64,000 nt of DNA from Sva-07 sp963743825 (GTDB lineage: Bacteria > Actinomycetota > Acidimicrobiia > Acidimicrobiales > Ilumatobacteraceae), in contig CAVURC010000010.1 in assembly GCA_963743825.1 (NCBI GenBank), positions 124,001-188,000 of the forward strand, read 5' to 3'. The notes beneath the pieces were generated by a model. It saw only the letters and a program-made list of their open reading frames with translations, was not told the origin of the DNA and searched no databases. Position numbers and translations under genes: made by a program. Positions 18,797 to 27,426 of the stretch are shown one piece after another (within the stretch, counting starts at the first letter, position 1; every line of letters begins with the position of its first letter).

Positions 18797-19699
18797 TCAG
18801 TGCCCCCGGAATCCGACGAGACGGATCTCGGTGCGCAGTGCGTATCCGCTGGTCGATTCGACCCGATCGCGGACGATCTGCATCAGCGCGTGGACATCGT
18901 CCGCGCTGCCACCGTCATCGACCTGGATGAAGTTGGCATGCTTCTCGGACACGTGCGCCGAGCCGACACGGAGCCCTCGAAGCCCTGCGGCGTCGATCAG
19001 GGCTCCTGCAGTCACCTCGCCTGGCACCGGGTTGACGAAGACCGACCCGGCGTTCTGGCCGCCCGGTTGGTTGGCGCGCCGCCAGCTCACGATCTCGGAG
19101 ATCATGCGCTCGGATTCGCTGCGATCACCGTGGGCGAGTTGCAGCCGCGCTTCGACCACCACCGCCGACTCCGGCAGCTCGCTGTGGCGAAAACTCAGTC
19201 CGATGTCGGACACTGCGATGGTTCGTTCGCAGCTCGCAGCGAGGTCGACGATCGTGACGTCGATCAGCGATCCCGCCATGTCCGAGCCGTGCCCCCCGGC
19301 GTTCATCCTGACGGCACCGCCGATCGATCCGGGAACGCCCACGGCCCATTCGAACCCGGTGAGCCCCGCGGCAGCGGTCTTGCGGGCAACCACGGGCAGC
19401 GCCGAACCCGCCGAGGCGGTCACCACCGCGCCGCTCGGGTCGATGTCGATGGTGTCGTCGACCAGCGTGACCGCGATCCCGTCGAAGCCGGCATCGGCGA
19501 TCAGCATGTTGGAGCCGCGACCGATCGGGAGCACGTCGAGCCCTGACTCCTGTGCGGCGACGCCGACACGAACAAGATCCTCGCGGGTCCGGGCCCGAAC
19601 GAACACCGCCGCCGGCCCTCCGACTCGGTACGTCGTCAGCGGACCGAGCGCGACGCCGCGCTCAGCCAGTGCTCCCAGCGAATCGACCGCAATCGCCAC
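18797..19699 (-). CDS. murB: UDP-N-acetylenolpyruvoylglucosamine reductase MurB
   Basis: MurB uses FAD and NADPH to reduce the enolpyruvyl group to UDP-MurNAc. The FAD-binding motifs are present: TTYRVGGPAAVFV, LPIGRGSNMLIADAGFDG and GVPGSIGGAVRMNAGGHG. The substrate domain has GSVFVNP, where the Ser of the family's GS-x-F motif acts as proton donor, and SEKHANFI. Length is 300 residues, normal. The GTG at 19699 lies 27 nt after the murC stop. Confidence 0.95.
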   Translation of the reverse strand: MAIAVDSLGALAERGVALGPLTTYRVGGPAAVFVRARTREDLVRVGVAAQESGLDVLPIGRGSNMLIADAGFDGIAVTLVDDTIDIDPSGAVVTASAGSALPVVARKTAAAGLTGFEWAVGVPGSIGGAVRMNAGGHGSDMAGSLIDVTIVDLAASCERTIAVSDIGLSFRHSELPESAVVVEARLQLAHGDRSESERMISEIVSWRRANQPGGQNAGSVFVNPVPGEVTAGALIDAAGLRGLRVGSAHVSEKHANFIQVDDGGSADDVHALMQIVRDRVESTSGYALRTEIRLVGFRGH

Positions 19700-19726
19700 C
19701 CGATCGGCGAGGTGCGAGTTGCGGCG

Positions 19727-21238
19727 TCATCTCCGACGTGCATCGAGCACCTCACCAGGCAGCGTGGCGATGTCGCCGCATCCCATCGAGATGCAGACGT
19801 CACCGGCTCGCACCTCGGCGGACAGGAACGTGACGAGATCGTCGCGCCGCGGGAGCCACACCACCCGCAGTTCCGGATGGGCCTCGGTCACGGCGTTCAC
19901 GATCAGCTTGCCGCTGACTCCGGGGATCGGGACGGTCCCCGACGGGTAGATGTCGGTCAGGACCACGACGTCGGCGTTGGTGAATGCGTGCGCATACTCG
20001 TGCCACATCTCGGCAATGCGGTTGTACCGGTTCGGCTGGAACACGCCGATCACGCGCTGCCAGCCGTCGCCGCTCGCGCGGGCCGCGGCGAGCACGACGT
20101 CGATCTCGGTCGGGAGGTGCGCATAGTCGTCGACGAACGTGGCGTTGCCGTCGCTTCCCCTCACATCGAATCGACGCGCGACACCACCGAATCGGCCGAG
20201 CGCAGAAGCGATGTCGTCGAACGCAACGCCGAGTTCCAGCGCCATGGCCACGACCCCCGTGGCATTGGTGACGTTGTGCAGGCCCCGCAACGGGAGTGCG
20301 ATCTCGCCGACCTGGTCGTACGTTCCCGTCGCACCCCGTCGCTCGATCGTGAAGGTGAATGCACCCGTCGTCGCCACGACATCGACGGCACGGACATCGC
20401 ATGCCGCCGAGAGCCCATACGTGATCGCACCGTGGCGGTCGGCGAGTGCCACGCACACATCATCGTCGCCACACACCACCTTCGGACCCGGGATCTGCGC
20501 GAGGTACCGGTCGAAACTGTCGATGATCCCGTCGTACGAGCCGTAGTGATCGAGATGGTCGATCTCGACGTTGGTGAGAATCGTGCCGTGCAGCGGCAGT
20601 TCGAGATGGGTGCCGTCGCTCTCGTCGGCTTCGACGACCAACCATCTGCCCGAGGTCCACTGTGCCCCGGTCCCCACATCGGTGACGTCGCCGCCCACGA
20701 TGAAACTCGGGCGCAGTCCGGCGCCGGCGAGCACCAACATCAGCATCGACGTCGTCGTGGTCTTGCCGTGCGTGCCGGCGACCGCAATGGAGTCGGCCTG
20801 GGCGCAGATCGACGACAGCATGCCGGCCCTCGTCAACACTCGGACGCCGGTACGGCGGGCCTCGTCGAGTTCGATGTTGCGCTCCGGGATCGCCGTGGAG
20901 GCGGTCACGGCGTCGACGCCGTGCACGAGGGCACGATCGTGGCCGAGGTGCACATCGACGTGTGCTGCGCGCACACGTTCCAGCACCGGATGATCACGCA
21001 GGTCCGAACCCGAGACACGGTGCCCCATCTCGGCGAGCGCAATCGCCACAGCACTCATGCCGGGGCCGCCGACGCCCACCACATGGAGACGATGCGGGAT
21101 CGCCAGATCGAGTGGCGCGAGCGGGACGGCGACGGACGGAACCGGCCGGGAGCGGAGGCGAGCCACCGACCCTGCGCGCACCGACTCGAACGACGGCGCG
21201 ACACCAGCGCGGGCAGAGACGGAGACGAGGGGCGTCAC
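19727..21238 (-). CDS. murC: UDP-N-acetylmuramate-L-alanine ligase MurC
   Basis: MurC adds L-Ala to UDP-MurNAc. The start is the GTG at 21238, overlapping the murG stop (GTGA); this gives 503 residues with a roughly 48-residue N-terminal extension before the Rossmann motif RLHVVGVGGPGMSAVA. The ATP-binding loop GTHGKTTTT is at residues 155-163. DESDGTHLELP, NVEIDHLDHYGSYD and DDYAHLPTEIDVVL (phosphate/metal site) follow. A GTG further inside could trim the extension, but coupling to murG favours the longer form. Confidence 0.95.
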   Translation of the reverse strand: MTPLVSVSARAGVAPSFESVRAGSVARLRSRPVPSVAVPLAPLDLAIPHRLHVVGVGGPGMSAVAIALAEMGHRVSGSDLRDHPVLERVRAAHVDVHLGHDRALVHGVDAVTASTAIPERNIELDEARRTGVRVLTRAGMLSSICAQADSIAVAGTHGKTTTTSMLMLVLAGAGLRPSFIVGGDVTDVGTGAQWTSGRWLVVEADESDGTHLELPLHGTILTNVEIDHLDHYGSYDGIIDSFDRYLAQIPGPKVVCGDDDVCVALADRHGAITYGLSAACDVRAVDVVATTGAFTFTIERRGATGTYDQVGEIALPLRGLHNVTNATGVVAMALELGVAFDDIASALGRFGGVARRFDVRGSDGNATFVDDYAHLPTEIDVVLAAARASGDGWQRVIGVFQPNRYNRIAEMWHEYAHAFTNADVVVLTDIYPSGTVPIPGVSGKLIVNAVTEAHPELRVVWLPRRDDLVTFLSAEVRAGDVCISMGCGDIATLPGEVLDARRR

Positions 21239-22347
21239 GATGCAGCAGATGTTACGGCGACGCGCTCGATCAGTTCGGCCAATGCACCCGATCGACTGAT
21301 CTCTCCACGTCGGCGGGCCGCGGCCGACAGCTCGCTGCATCTCGACGGGTCGCCGCGAAGGGCGTCGATCTGTTCGCCCAGCCGTCCGAGGTCGCTCTCG
21401 GGGAGCAGGACAGCGCCGTCGACCTCGCTGAGCCAGCGGACGTTGTCGGTCTGATGATCGTCGGCGGAGTCGGCCCAGGGCACGAGAATCGCAGGCGTCC
21501 CGGTGACGGCGACCTCGTGCACGGTGCTCGCTCCGCCACGCCCGATGAGCAGGTCGCATCCGGCATACACCGCTTCCATCGCGGACTCGTACGCGACGAC
21601 CTGATGCAGCACACCGTTGCCTCCGTCGCCCACGGTCTCGACGTGTGCGGCGAAGCGCTCGCCGGCCACTTGGCGAACCGCCAGCAACCGATCGTCCCGG
21701 TGAACCGCCAGGTAGTCGGCAATGGCCGTGTTCAGCACTCCTGAACCCAGCGAGCCGCCCATGACGGCCACGAAGAACCGATCGTCGGCGATGCCGAACG
21801 ACGCGCGGGCGGCCGACCGCTGTGGCCCGGACCGCTCGACATCGAGGATGACCCGGCGAACGGGCGCCCCCGTCAGTTCCGCCCGCGGGAGGGGCGAGTT
21901 GTCGAATGCAACGGCACACGCTGCGGCTCGTCGGGCAGCGAGCCGGCTGGCGCGTCCGGGCGTGCGGTCGTACGACACCACCACGACCGGGATGTCCAAC
22001 CGTCGAGCGGCGAACACCGCCGGCATGCTGGCGTATCCGCCGACCGACACCACGACCTCGGGCGCCCACCTGCGCAACAACGTGGTCGCCCGACGCGTCG
22101 CACTGGTCATCTTGGTGACGAACGTGAGGTTCTGTCGCGTGATGCGGCGTTGGAACCCGACGACGTCGAGGAAGTCGTGCGGGTACGGCGTCGCCGGGAG
22201 CAGGCGGGTCTCGATGCCTCGCTGGGCGCCGACGTATCTGATGCTCGTCGCGTCATGTCCGGCGGCCACGAGCGCGTCGGCCACGGCGAGCGCCGGCAGG
22301 ACGTGACCCGAGGTTCCTCCACCGGTGACGACGGCGAACACACTCAT
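21235..22347 (-). CDS. murG: Lipid II synthase MurG
   Basis: MurG transfers GlcNAc from UDP-GlcNAc to lipid I on the inner face of the membrane. The 370-residue protein starts at ATG 22347, 2 nt after the ftsW stop. GGGTSGHVLPALA (residues 9-21) is the N-terminal glycine loop; VVVSVGGYASMPAVFAA and FVAVMGGSLGSGVLN are the second and third glycine loops; LLIGRGGASTVHEVAVTG forms the donor pocket. The acceptor loop and the hydrophobic membrane patch are as usual. Confidence 0.96.
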   Translation of the reverse strand: MSVFAVVTGGGTSGHVLPALAVADALVAAGHDATSIRYVGAQRGIETRLLPATPYPHDFLDVVGFQRRITRQNLTFVTKMTSATRRATTLLRRWAPEVVVSVGGYASMPAVFAARRLDIPVVVVSYDRTPGRASRLAARRAAACAVAFDNSPLPRAELTGAPVRRVILDVERSGPQRSAARASFGIADDRFFVAVMGGSLGSGVLNTAIADYLAVHRDDRLLAVRQVAGERFAAHVETVGDGGNGVLHQVVAYESAMEAVYAGCDLLIGRGGASTVHEVAVTGTPAILVPWADSADDHQTDNVRWLSEVDGAVLLPESDLGRLGEQIDALRGDPSRCSELSAAARRRGEISRSGALAELIERVAVTSAAS

Positions 22348-22349
22348 GC

Positions 22350-23627
22350 TCAGCCCTCGGGGAGCGATGGCGAGTTGACCCGCCGGGCGACACTCAACAG
22401 CAGGCCGGCAGCAATCATGCTGACGAACAACGAGCTCCCGCCCGCCGAGAAGAACGGCAACGTCAGCCCCGTCACCGGCATCAGGCCGGTGACGCCGCCG
22501 AGGTTGACGATGGCCTGGACGCCGAACCATGCAGCCAGGCCGCCGGCCAGCAACATCCCGAATCGATCGGTCGTGGCGAGGGCGACCTGGACACCGAGTC
22601 CGACGAGCATCACGAATCCACCGATGACCGCAATGGTGCCCACGAGGCCCAGTTCGTCGGCGATGACCGCAAAGATGAAGTCGCTGTGGGCATAGGGCAG
22701 ATACCCGAGCTTGCCCTTGCTCCCACCGATCCCCGACCCGGACAGTCCGCCCGACGCCATGCTCAAGAAGCCCTGATAGGTCTGATACGCGAGGTGATCC
22801 TTCTCCCCCGACACGTTCATGAAGGCGGTGAACCGATCGAGTCGGCGAGGACTCGACACGACGAACAGCAGTGCTGCGCCCGCGGCGCCGGCGACCATGA
22901 CGGCCAACGGCGTCGCCGGCACACCGGCGATCCAGGCCACGCTGAACACGATCGCACCGAGCACGACGGCCGACCCGAGGTCACCCTGAGCCAGACACAG
23001 GCCCGCTCCGAGCATCGCCAACAGACCGAGTGGGACGAGCGTCGAGCGGCGGTCGGCGAGGTCGTCACGTCGTCGCGTGAGCAGATCGGCAGCCAGCACG
23101 ATCACCGCAAGCTTGAGGAACTCCGACGGCTGCAGGCTGAGCGGCCCGAGACGCACCCAGGAGTGGGCCCCGTTCACGCTGGCACCGATGCCGGGAGCGA
23201 ACGGTGCCGCCATGGCCGCGGCCGACAACAGCCCGAGCGGAATCACGAACCTGCGCCACGACCGGTAGGGGATCCGGGCGACGATCACGAGTCCGACCAG
23301 CCCGATGGCAGCCCACATCGCCTGCTTGGCGAACACCCGGTACGGCGAGTGCCCGAGGTTGGCCTCGGTGACGGCGGATGCCGACAGCACCATCACGAGA
23401 CCGAGCATCACGAGCACCGTCACCACGCCGGCGATGGCGTAGTAGGTACCCGGTGGCGGACCGAGAACTTCTCGGGCGCCGGCCACGCGGGGAGCGCGAC
23501 GGTCGGCGGCCGCGACGGTCCGACGCTCGTTGGCGCCTCGCAGCGGTCGACGTTGCGGGTTCTCGCCCCCGTGGATGCGGTCGAGTGCCGCTCGGCGCCG
23601 GTCGGCAACGGTCAACGTGCTGGACAT
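22350..23627 (-). CDS. ftsW: Lipid II polymerase FtsW (SEDS family)
   Basis: FtsW is the septal peptidoglycan glycosyltransferase that works with FtsI. ATG 23627 follows a GAGGAG site and overlaps the end of murD by 16 nt. The 425-residue protein has a basic 60-residue cytoplasmic N-terminus, then about ten membrane segments. SEDS hallmarks: GAHSWVRLGPLSLQPSEFLKL, the catalytic-region loop before AYQTYQGFLSMASGG, LPYAHSDFIFAVIADELG, and MPVTGLTLPFFSAGGSS near the end. It pairs with ftsI four genes upstream. Confidence 0.96.
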   Translation of the reverse strand: MSSTLTVADRRRAALDRIHGGENPQRRPLRGANERRTVAAADRRAPRVAGAREVLGPPPGTYYAIAGVVTVLVMLGLVMVLSASAVTEANLGHSPYRVFAKQAMWAAIGLVGLVIVARIPYRSWRRFVIPLGLLSAAAMAAPFAPGIGASVNGAHSWVRLGPLSLQPSEFLKLAVIVLAADLLTRRRDDLADRRSTLVPLGLLAMLGAGLCLAQGDLGSAVVLGAIVFSVAWIAGVPATPLAVMVAGAAGAALLFVVSSPRRLDRFTAFMNVSGEKDHLAYQTYQGFLSMASGGLSGSGIGGSKGKLGYLPYAHSDFIFAVIADELGLVGTIAVIGGFVMLVGLGVQVALATTDRFGMLLAGGLAAWFGVQAIVNLGGVTGLMPVTGLTLPFFSAGGSSLFVSMIAAGLLLSVARRVNSPSLPEG

Positions 23628-24964
23628 GCGTGCTCCTCGTGGGGGTTGTTCGTGACGAGCGTTCGGAAGTGTTCGCCACGGTGTTCGAAGTTGCGGTACT
23701 GATCGAAGCTGGCACACCCCGGCGACAACAGCACGGTGGATCCCGGGCGTGCGATGGTCCGTGCCAGCTCGACGGCGGCGGCCATGTCGTCGACGACATC
23801 GCAACGGGCCACCCCCTCGAACGCTGCCACGATTGCCGGCGCGGTCGCCCCGAGGGCGATGACGGCGTCGACATGGCTGCGATCGGCCGCCATGGGTGAC
23901 AGGTCGACGTGCTTGTCGTACCCACCTGCGATGAGCACGATGTGATCGAACGATCGAATCGCTGCGCCGGCCGCGTGCGGCGTGGTCGCCTTCGAGTCGT
24001 TGAACCACGCCACCTCGTTCCATGTTCCGACGTGCTCGAGGCGATGGGGAGGCCCGGTGAACGTTGCGAGTGCGGTGGCGACGGCCGACACGTCGACGAG
24101 CCCGGTCTCCAACACCAGCGCGGAGGCAGCCAGCGCGTTGGTGATGTCGTGCGGAAGGCTTCGGCGCATCGCCTCGATCGCAACGATGTCGCCTCCCGGC
24201 CCGCGCAGCGATCCACCGGCCACGTGGTAGTCGGCACCGCTGGCCCCGAACGTCACGTGTCGGCCGGGGGCCGCGACGAGGCGACGCATGACCGCTTCGT
24301 CGTCGACGAAGCCGATGGCGACGTCGCTCGGTCGCTGGTTCGCGTACACCTGCGCCTTGGCGAGCTCGTAGGAGGACATCGAACGATGCCAGTTCAAATG
24401 GTCGGGGGCGAGGTTCAACCAGGCTGCGCCGTCGGCACGGAACGACGGCGTCCAAGCCAGACGGAAGCTCGTCGCCTCCACGACGAAGGCGTCGAGATCC
24501 AGCGCGATGGCGTCGACCAGCGGCGTGTCGGTGTTGCCGGCGTCGATCGTGCGCAGCCCGCCGGCGCGCAGCATCTCCACGGCGAGCAGCGTCGTGGTCG
24601 TCTTGCCGTCGGTGCCGGTGATCGCCACCATCGGGCGCGCTCCCCCGTTGCGTTGCTGCTCCCACCGGTAGGCCAGTTCGATCTCCGACACGAGCTCCAC
24701 GCCCATCGTCTGCGCCGTGGTGACGACATCGTGGGTCTCGGGAACACCGGGTGCCGGACTCACCAGATCACACGATCGGATCAGCCCGTTCAGTTCCGAC
24801 CCGATCGGCCGCTCGATGATCTGCACGTCGAGCTCCTGCGCCAGTTGGCGACGCTCGGCGGTGACCTCGTCGTCGGCGACCACGACCTCGATGTCGTGGC
24901 GTTGCAGTGCTCGTACCGTGGCGGCCCCGGCGACTGCGAGGCCGTACACGAGGGCACGCGTCAC
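23612..24964 (-). CDS. murD: UDP-N-acetylmuramoylalanine-D-glutamate ligase MurD
   Basis: MurD adds D-Glu to UDP-MurNAc-L-Ala. The 450-residue protein starts at GTG 24964, overlapping the mraY stop (GTGA). Motifs: VYGLAVAGAATVRAL at the N-terminal uridine-binding domain, the ATP loop GTDGKTTTT at residues 117-125, LNLAPDHLNWHRSMSSYELAK, WFNDSKATTPHAA and LLSPGCASFDQYRNFEHRG, a signature end of MurD. The first 100 residues keep the SPAPGVP motif. Confidence 0.96.
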   Translation of the reverse strand: MTRALVYGLAVAGAATVRALQRHDIEVVVADDEVTAERRQLAQELDVQIIERPIGSELNGLIRSCDLVSPAPGVPETHDVVTTAQTMGVELVSEIELAYRWEQQRNGGARPMVAITGTDGKTTTTLLAVEMLRAGGLRTIDAGNTDTPLVDAIALDLDAFVVEATSFRLAWTPSFRADGAAWLNLAPDHLNWHRSMSSYELAKAQVYANQRPSDVAIGFVDDEAVMRRLVAAPGRHVTFGASGADYHVAGGSLRGPGGDIVAIEAMRRSLPHDITNALAASALVLETGLVDVSAVATALATFTGPPHRLEHVGTWNEVAWFNDSKATTPHAAGAAIRSFDHIVLIAGGYDKHVDLSPMAADRSHVDAVIALGATAPAIVAAFEGVARCDVVDDMAAAVELARTIARPGSTVLLSPGCASFDQYRNFEHRGEHFRTLVTNNPHEEHACPAR

Positions 24965-26013
24965 GATCCACCCGCCGTGATCTCGGTGAAGTCACCGATG
25001 AAGATGGCGAGCGCGGTGGCGACGCAGATCGCCGAGATCAGCCAGAAGCGGATGATGACCGTGGTCTCGGGCCAACCGATGAGTTCGAAGTGATGATGGA
25101 TGGGCGACATGCGAAAGAGCCGCTTCTTGCGGCCCGATGCCTTGAACACGCCCATCTGGATGGCAACGGAGCCCGCCTCCATGACGTTGATGCCGCAGAT
25201 CAACACGAGCAGCAGCGTCGTGTTCAGCGTCAGGGCGCAGAATGCCAGCGCGGCCCCGAGGGCCAGGGCCCCGACGTCACCCATGATGATCCGCGCAGGA
25301 GCTGCGTTCCACCACAGGAACCCGAGGCAGCCGCCGGCGAAGGCCGCTGCGAAGACGCCCATGTCGAGCGGGTTGACGATCGCGCCGTAGATGTCGGGGT
25401 TACGGAACGCCCAGTACGCGATGATCGTGAAGGCTCCGAATCCCATGAGCGCCGAACCCGAGGCGAGCCCGTCGAGCCCATCGGTGACGTTGACCGCGTT
25501 CGTCGTCGCCCAGATGATCATGCCCGCCCAGATCACCCACACCGCGGTGGGGACCTCGAGCCCGACGTCGCCCCTCGTGATGTTGATCGTCTCGGAGATG
25601 CCCGTCGCCACGACGAGCCACCACGCCATCAGGATGCTGGCGATCATGGTGATGTAGTTCTTCTGCTTCCAGAAGATGCCACGGTTGTGCCGCTTGCGGA
25701 CCTTGATGAAGTCGTCGAGGAACCCCATCAGCGCCATGAACAGCACGCCGACCCAGACGATCATCGACTGGTCCGAGAACGCAAGACCGCGGCGGAGGTG
25801 GGCGACGATCCAGCCGACGAAGGCGGCGACGACGATGGCGATGCCGCCCATCGTCGGGGTGCCCTGCTTGTGCATGTGATGTTCGGGACCGTGATCCTCC
25901 TTGCCGAGGATCGGCTGACCCTGGCCATGCGTGCGGAAGAAGACGATCAGCCACCGGGTGCCGAACAGCGACACCAGCATGGCGCTGGCACCGGCGAGCA
26001 TGATGGCGATCAC
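24961..26013 (-). CDS. mraY: Phospho-N-acetylmuramoyl-pentapeptide transferase MraY
   Basis: MraY makes lipid I from UDP-MurNAc-pentapeptide and undecaprenyl phosphate. The 350-residue integral membrane protein has about ten membrane segments and the signature loops: HKQGTPTMGGIAI, FLDDFIKVRKRHNRG (Mg/catalytic aspartates), NAVNVTDGLDGLASG, and MSPIHHHFELIGWPE with the histidine triad. Its start overlaps the murE stop by 4 nt, which leaves no room for murF. Confidence 0.97.
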   Translation of the reverse strand: MIAIMLAGASAMLVSLFGTRWLIVFFRTHGQGQPILGKEDHGPEHHMHKQGTPTMGGIAIVVAAFVGWIVAHLRRGLAFSDQSMIVWVGVLFMALMGFLDDFIKVRKRHNRGIFWKQKNYITMIASILMAWWLVVATGISETINITRGDVGLEVPTAVWVIWAGMIIWATTNAVNVTDGLDGLASGSALMGFGAFTIIAYWAFRNPDIYGAIVNPLDMGVFAAAFAGGCLGFLWWNAAPARIIMGDVGALALGAALAFCALTLNTTLLLVLICGINVMEAGSVAIQMGVFKASGRKKRLFRMSPIHHHFELIGWPETTVIIRFWLISAICVATALAIFIGDFTEITAGGS

Positions 26014-27425
26014 GCCAATGCCTCCAGGATGTCGGCGGCCACTCGGACGTCGTCGAAGTCGACCGTCCGGTCGGCGTACTCCTGGGTGCGTTCGTGACCC
26101 TTCCCGGCGATCACGACGACGTCGCCTCGGCGGGCGGACTCGAGGGCGGTACGGATGGCCGATCGACGGTCGGGGTCAGTCACGACTCGGGCACGGTAGT
26201 CGGCCGCGACTCCCCCGAGGATGTCATCGATGATCGCGATCGGCTCCTCGCTGCGGGGATTGTCCGACGTCACGATGACGCGGTCGGCGAGTTCGGCAGC
26301 CGTCCGGCCCATCTCGGGCCGCTTGGGCCGGTCACGCTCTCCGCCACATCCGAACACGACGACGACCGAGTTGCCGCCAGCAACGGCGCGAGCCGACGTG
26401 AGGATCTCGCCGAGACCGTCAGGCGTGTGCGCGTAGTCGACCACGATCGTCAGGCCGAGGCGGTCGGCGGCCGGAGTCCTGACCAGCTGGAACCGGCCCG
26501 GGACCACAGCCACCGATCGCAGCGCAGCCACCGCGTCGACCGGCTCGACACCGAGTTCGACTGCTGTCGTCAGGGCGATCAGCGAGTTGGCCACGTTGAA
26601 GCGACCGCCGATGGGAACCTCGACCTCGAGGCCGCTCCAGCGGTACCGGTGCGACGCAGCGTCGACGTACACGTCGCCGACGTCGTCGGTCGACACCGCG
26701 ACCACCCGGAACTCCGGACCCTCCACCGTGTCGGCGAGCAGGCGGCCGTAGGGATCATCGACGTTGATGACGGCGAGCCGCGAGAAGTCGGGCGAGAACA
26801 GCCGAGCCTTGGCTCGGAAGTACTCCTCCTGCGAGCCGTGCAGATCGAGATGATCGTGGCCCAGGTTGGTGAACACGACCGCATCGAACTCGGTGCCGTC
26901 GACTCGGTGGAGCGCGAGCGCATGTGACGACACCTCGAGCACCGCGGCATCACAGCCATCGTCGAGGAAGCCACGCAACGTGCGTTGCAGATCCGCTGCT
27001 TCAGGGGTTGTCCGCGGACCGTGGAGCGTGCCGACGACGCCGGTCGGCCGTCCGGTCCCGTTGAAGATCGCCTCGAGGAACTGTGCCGTCGTCGTCTTGC
27101 CGTTCGTCCCGGTGATCCCGACCGTCGTCAGTGAGCGACTGGGATGACCAGCCAGCAACGCAGCGATCGGCCCGACCCGGACACGAGTGTCGTCGACCAC
27201 GATCTGGGGAACCGGCGCATCGACCGGATGATCGACCAACAGTGCCACGGCGCCGTCGACGACGGCCTGGCCCGCGAAGTCGTGTCCGTCGAACGACGTG
27301 CCGCGCAGGCAGACGTACAGCGAACCGGGCGTGACCCGGCGCGAGTCGTCGACGACGTCGGTGACCACGATCCCCCTGCCGAGCAGGTCGTCCACCTGCT
27401 GGATGCCAGACGGATCAACGACCAC
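26010..27425 (-). CDS. murE: UDP-MurNAc-tripeptide synthetase MurE (meso-DAP type)
   Basis: MurE adds the third stem-peptide residue. The 471-residue protein has the ATP loop GTNGKTTT (residues 106-113), EVSSHALALHRVDG, TNLGHDHLDLHGSQEEY, and DYAHTPDGL. The selectivity motif is DNPRSEEP; DNPR marks meso-diaminopimelate enzymes, while lysine-type enzymes differ here, so I infer DAP-type peptidoglycan. Lys in RAKARLF is the likely carbamylated residue. ftsI ends 1 nt upstream and mraY overlaps the end. Confidence 0.95.
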   Translation of the reverse strand: MVVDPSGIQQVDDLLGRGIVVTDVVDDSRRVTPGSLYVCLRGTSFDGHDFAGQAVVDGAVALLVDHPVDAPVPQIVVDDTRVRVGPIAALLAGHPSRSLTTVGITGTNGKTTTAQFLEAIFNGTGRPTGVVGTLHGPRTTPEAADLQRTLRGFLDDGCDAAVLEVSSHALALHRVDGTEFDAVVFTNLGHDHLDLHGSQEEYFRAKARLFSPDFSRLAVINVDDPYGRLLADTVEGPEFRVVAVSTDDVGDVYVDAASHRYRWSGLEVEVPIGGRFNVANSLIALTTAVELGVEPVDAVAALRSVAVVPGRFQLVRTPAADRLGLTIVVDYAHTPDGLGEILTSARAVAGGNSVVVVFGCGGERDRPKRPEMGRTAAELADRVIVTSDNPRSEEPIAIIDDILGGVAADYRARVVTDPDRRSAIRTALESARRGDVVVIAGKGHERTQEYADRTVDFDDVRVAADILEALA

Positions 27426-27426
27426 G

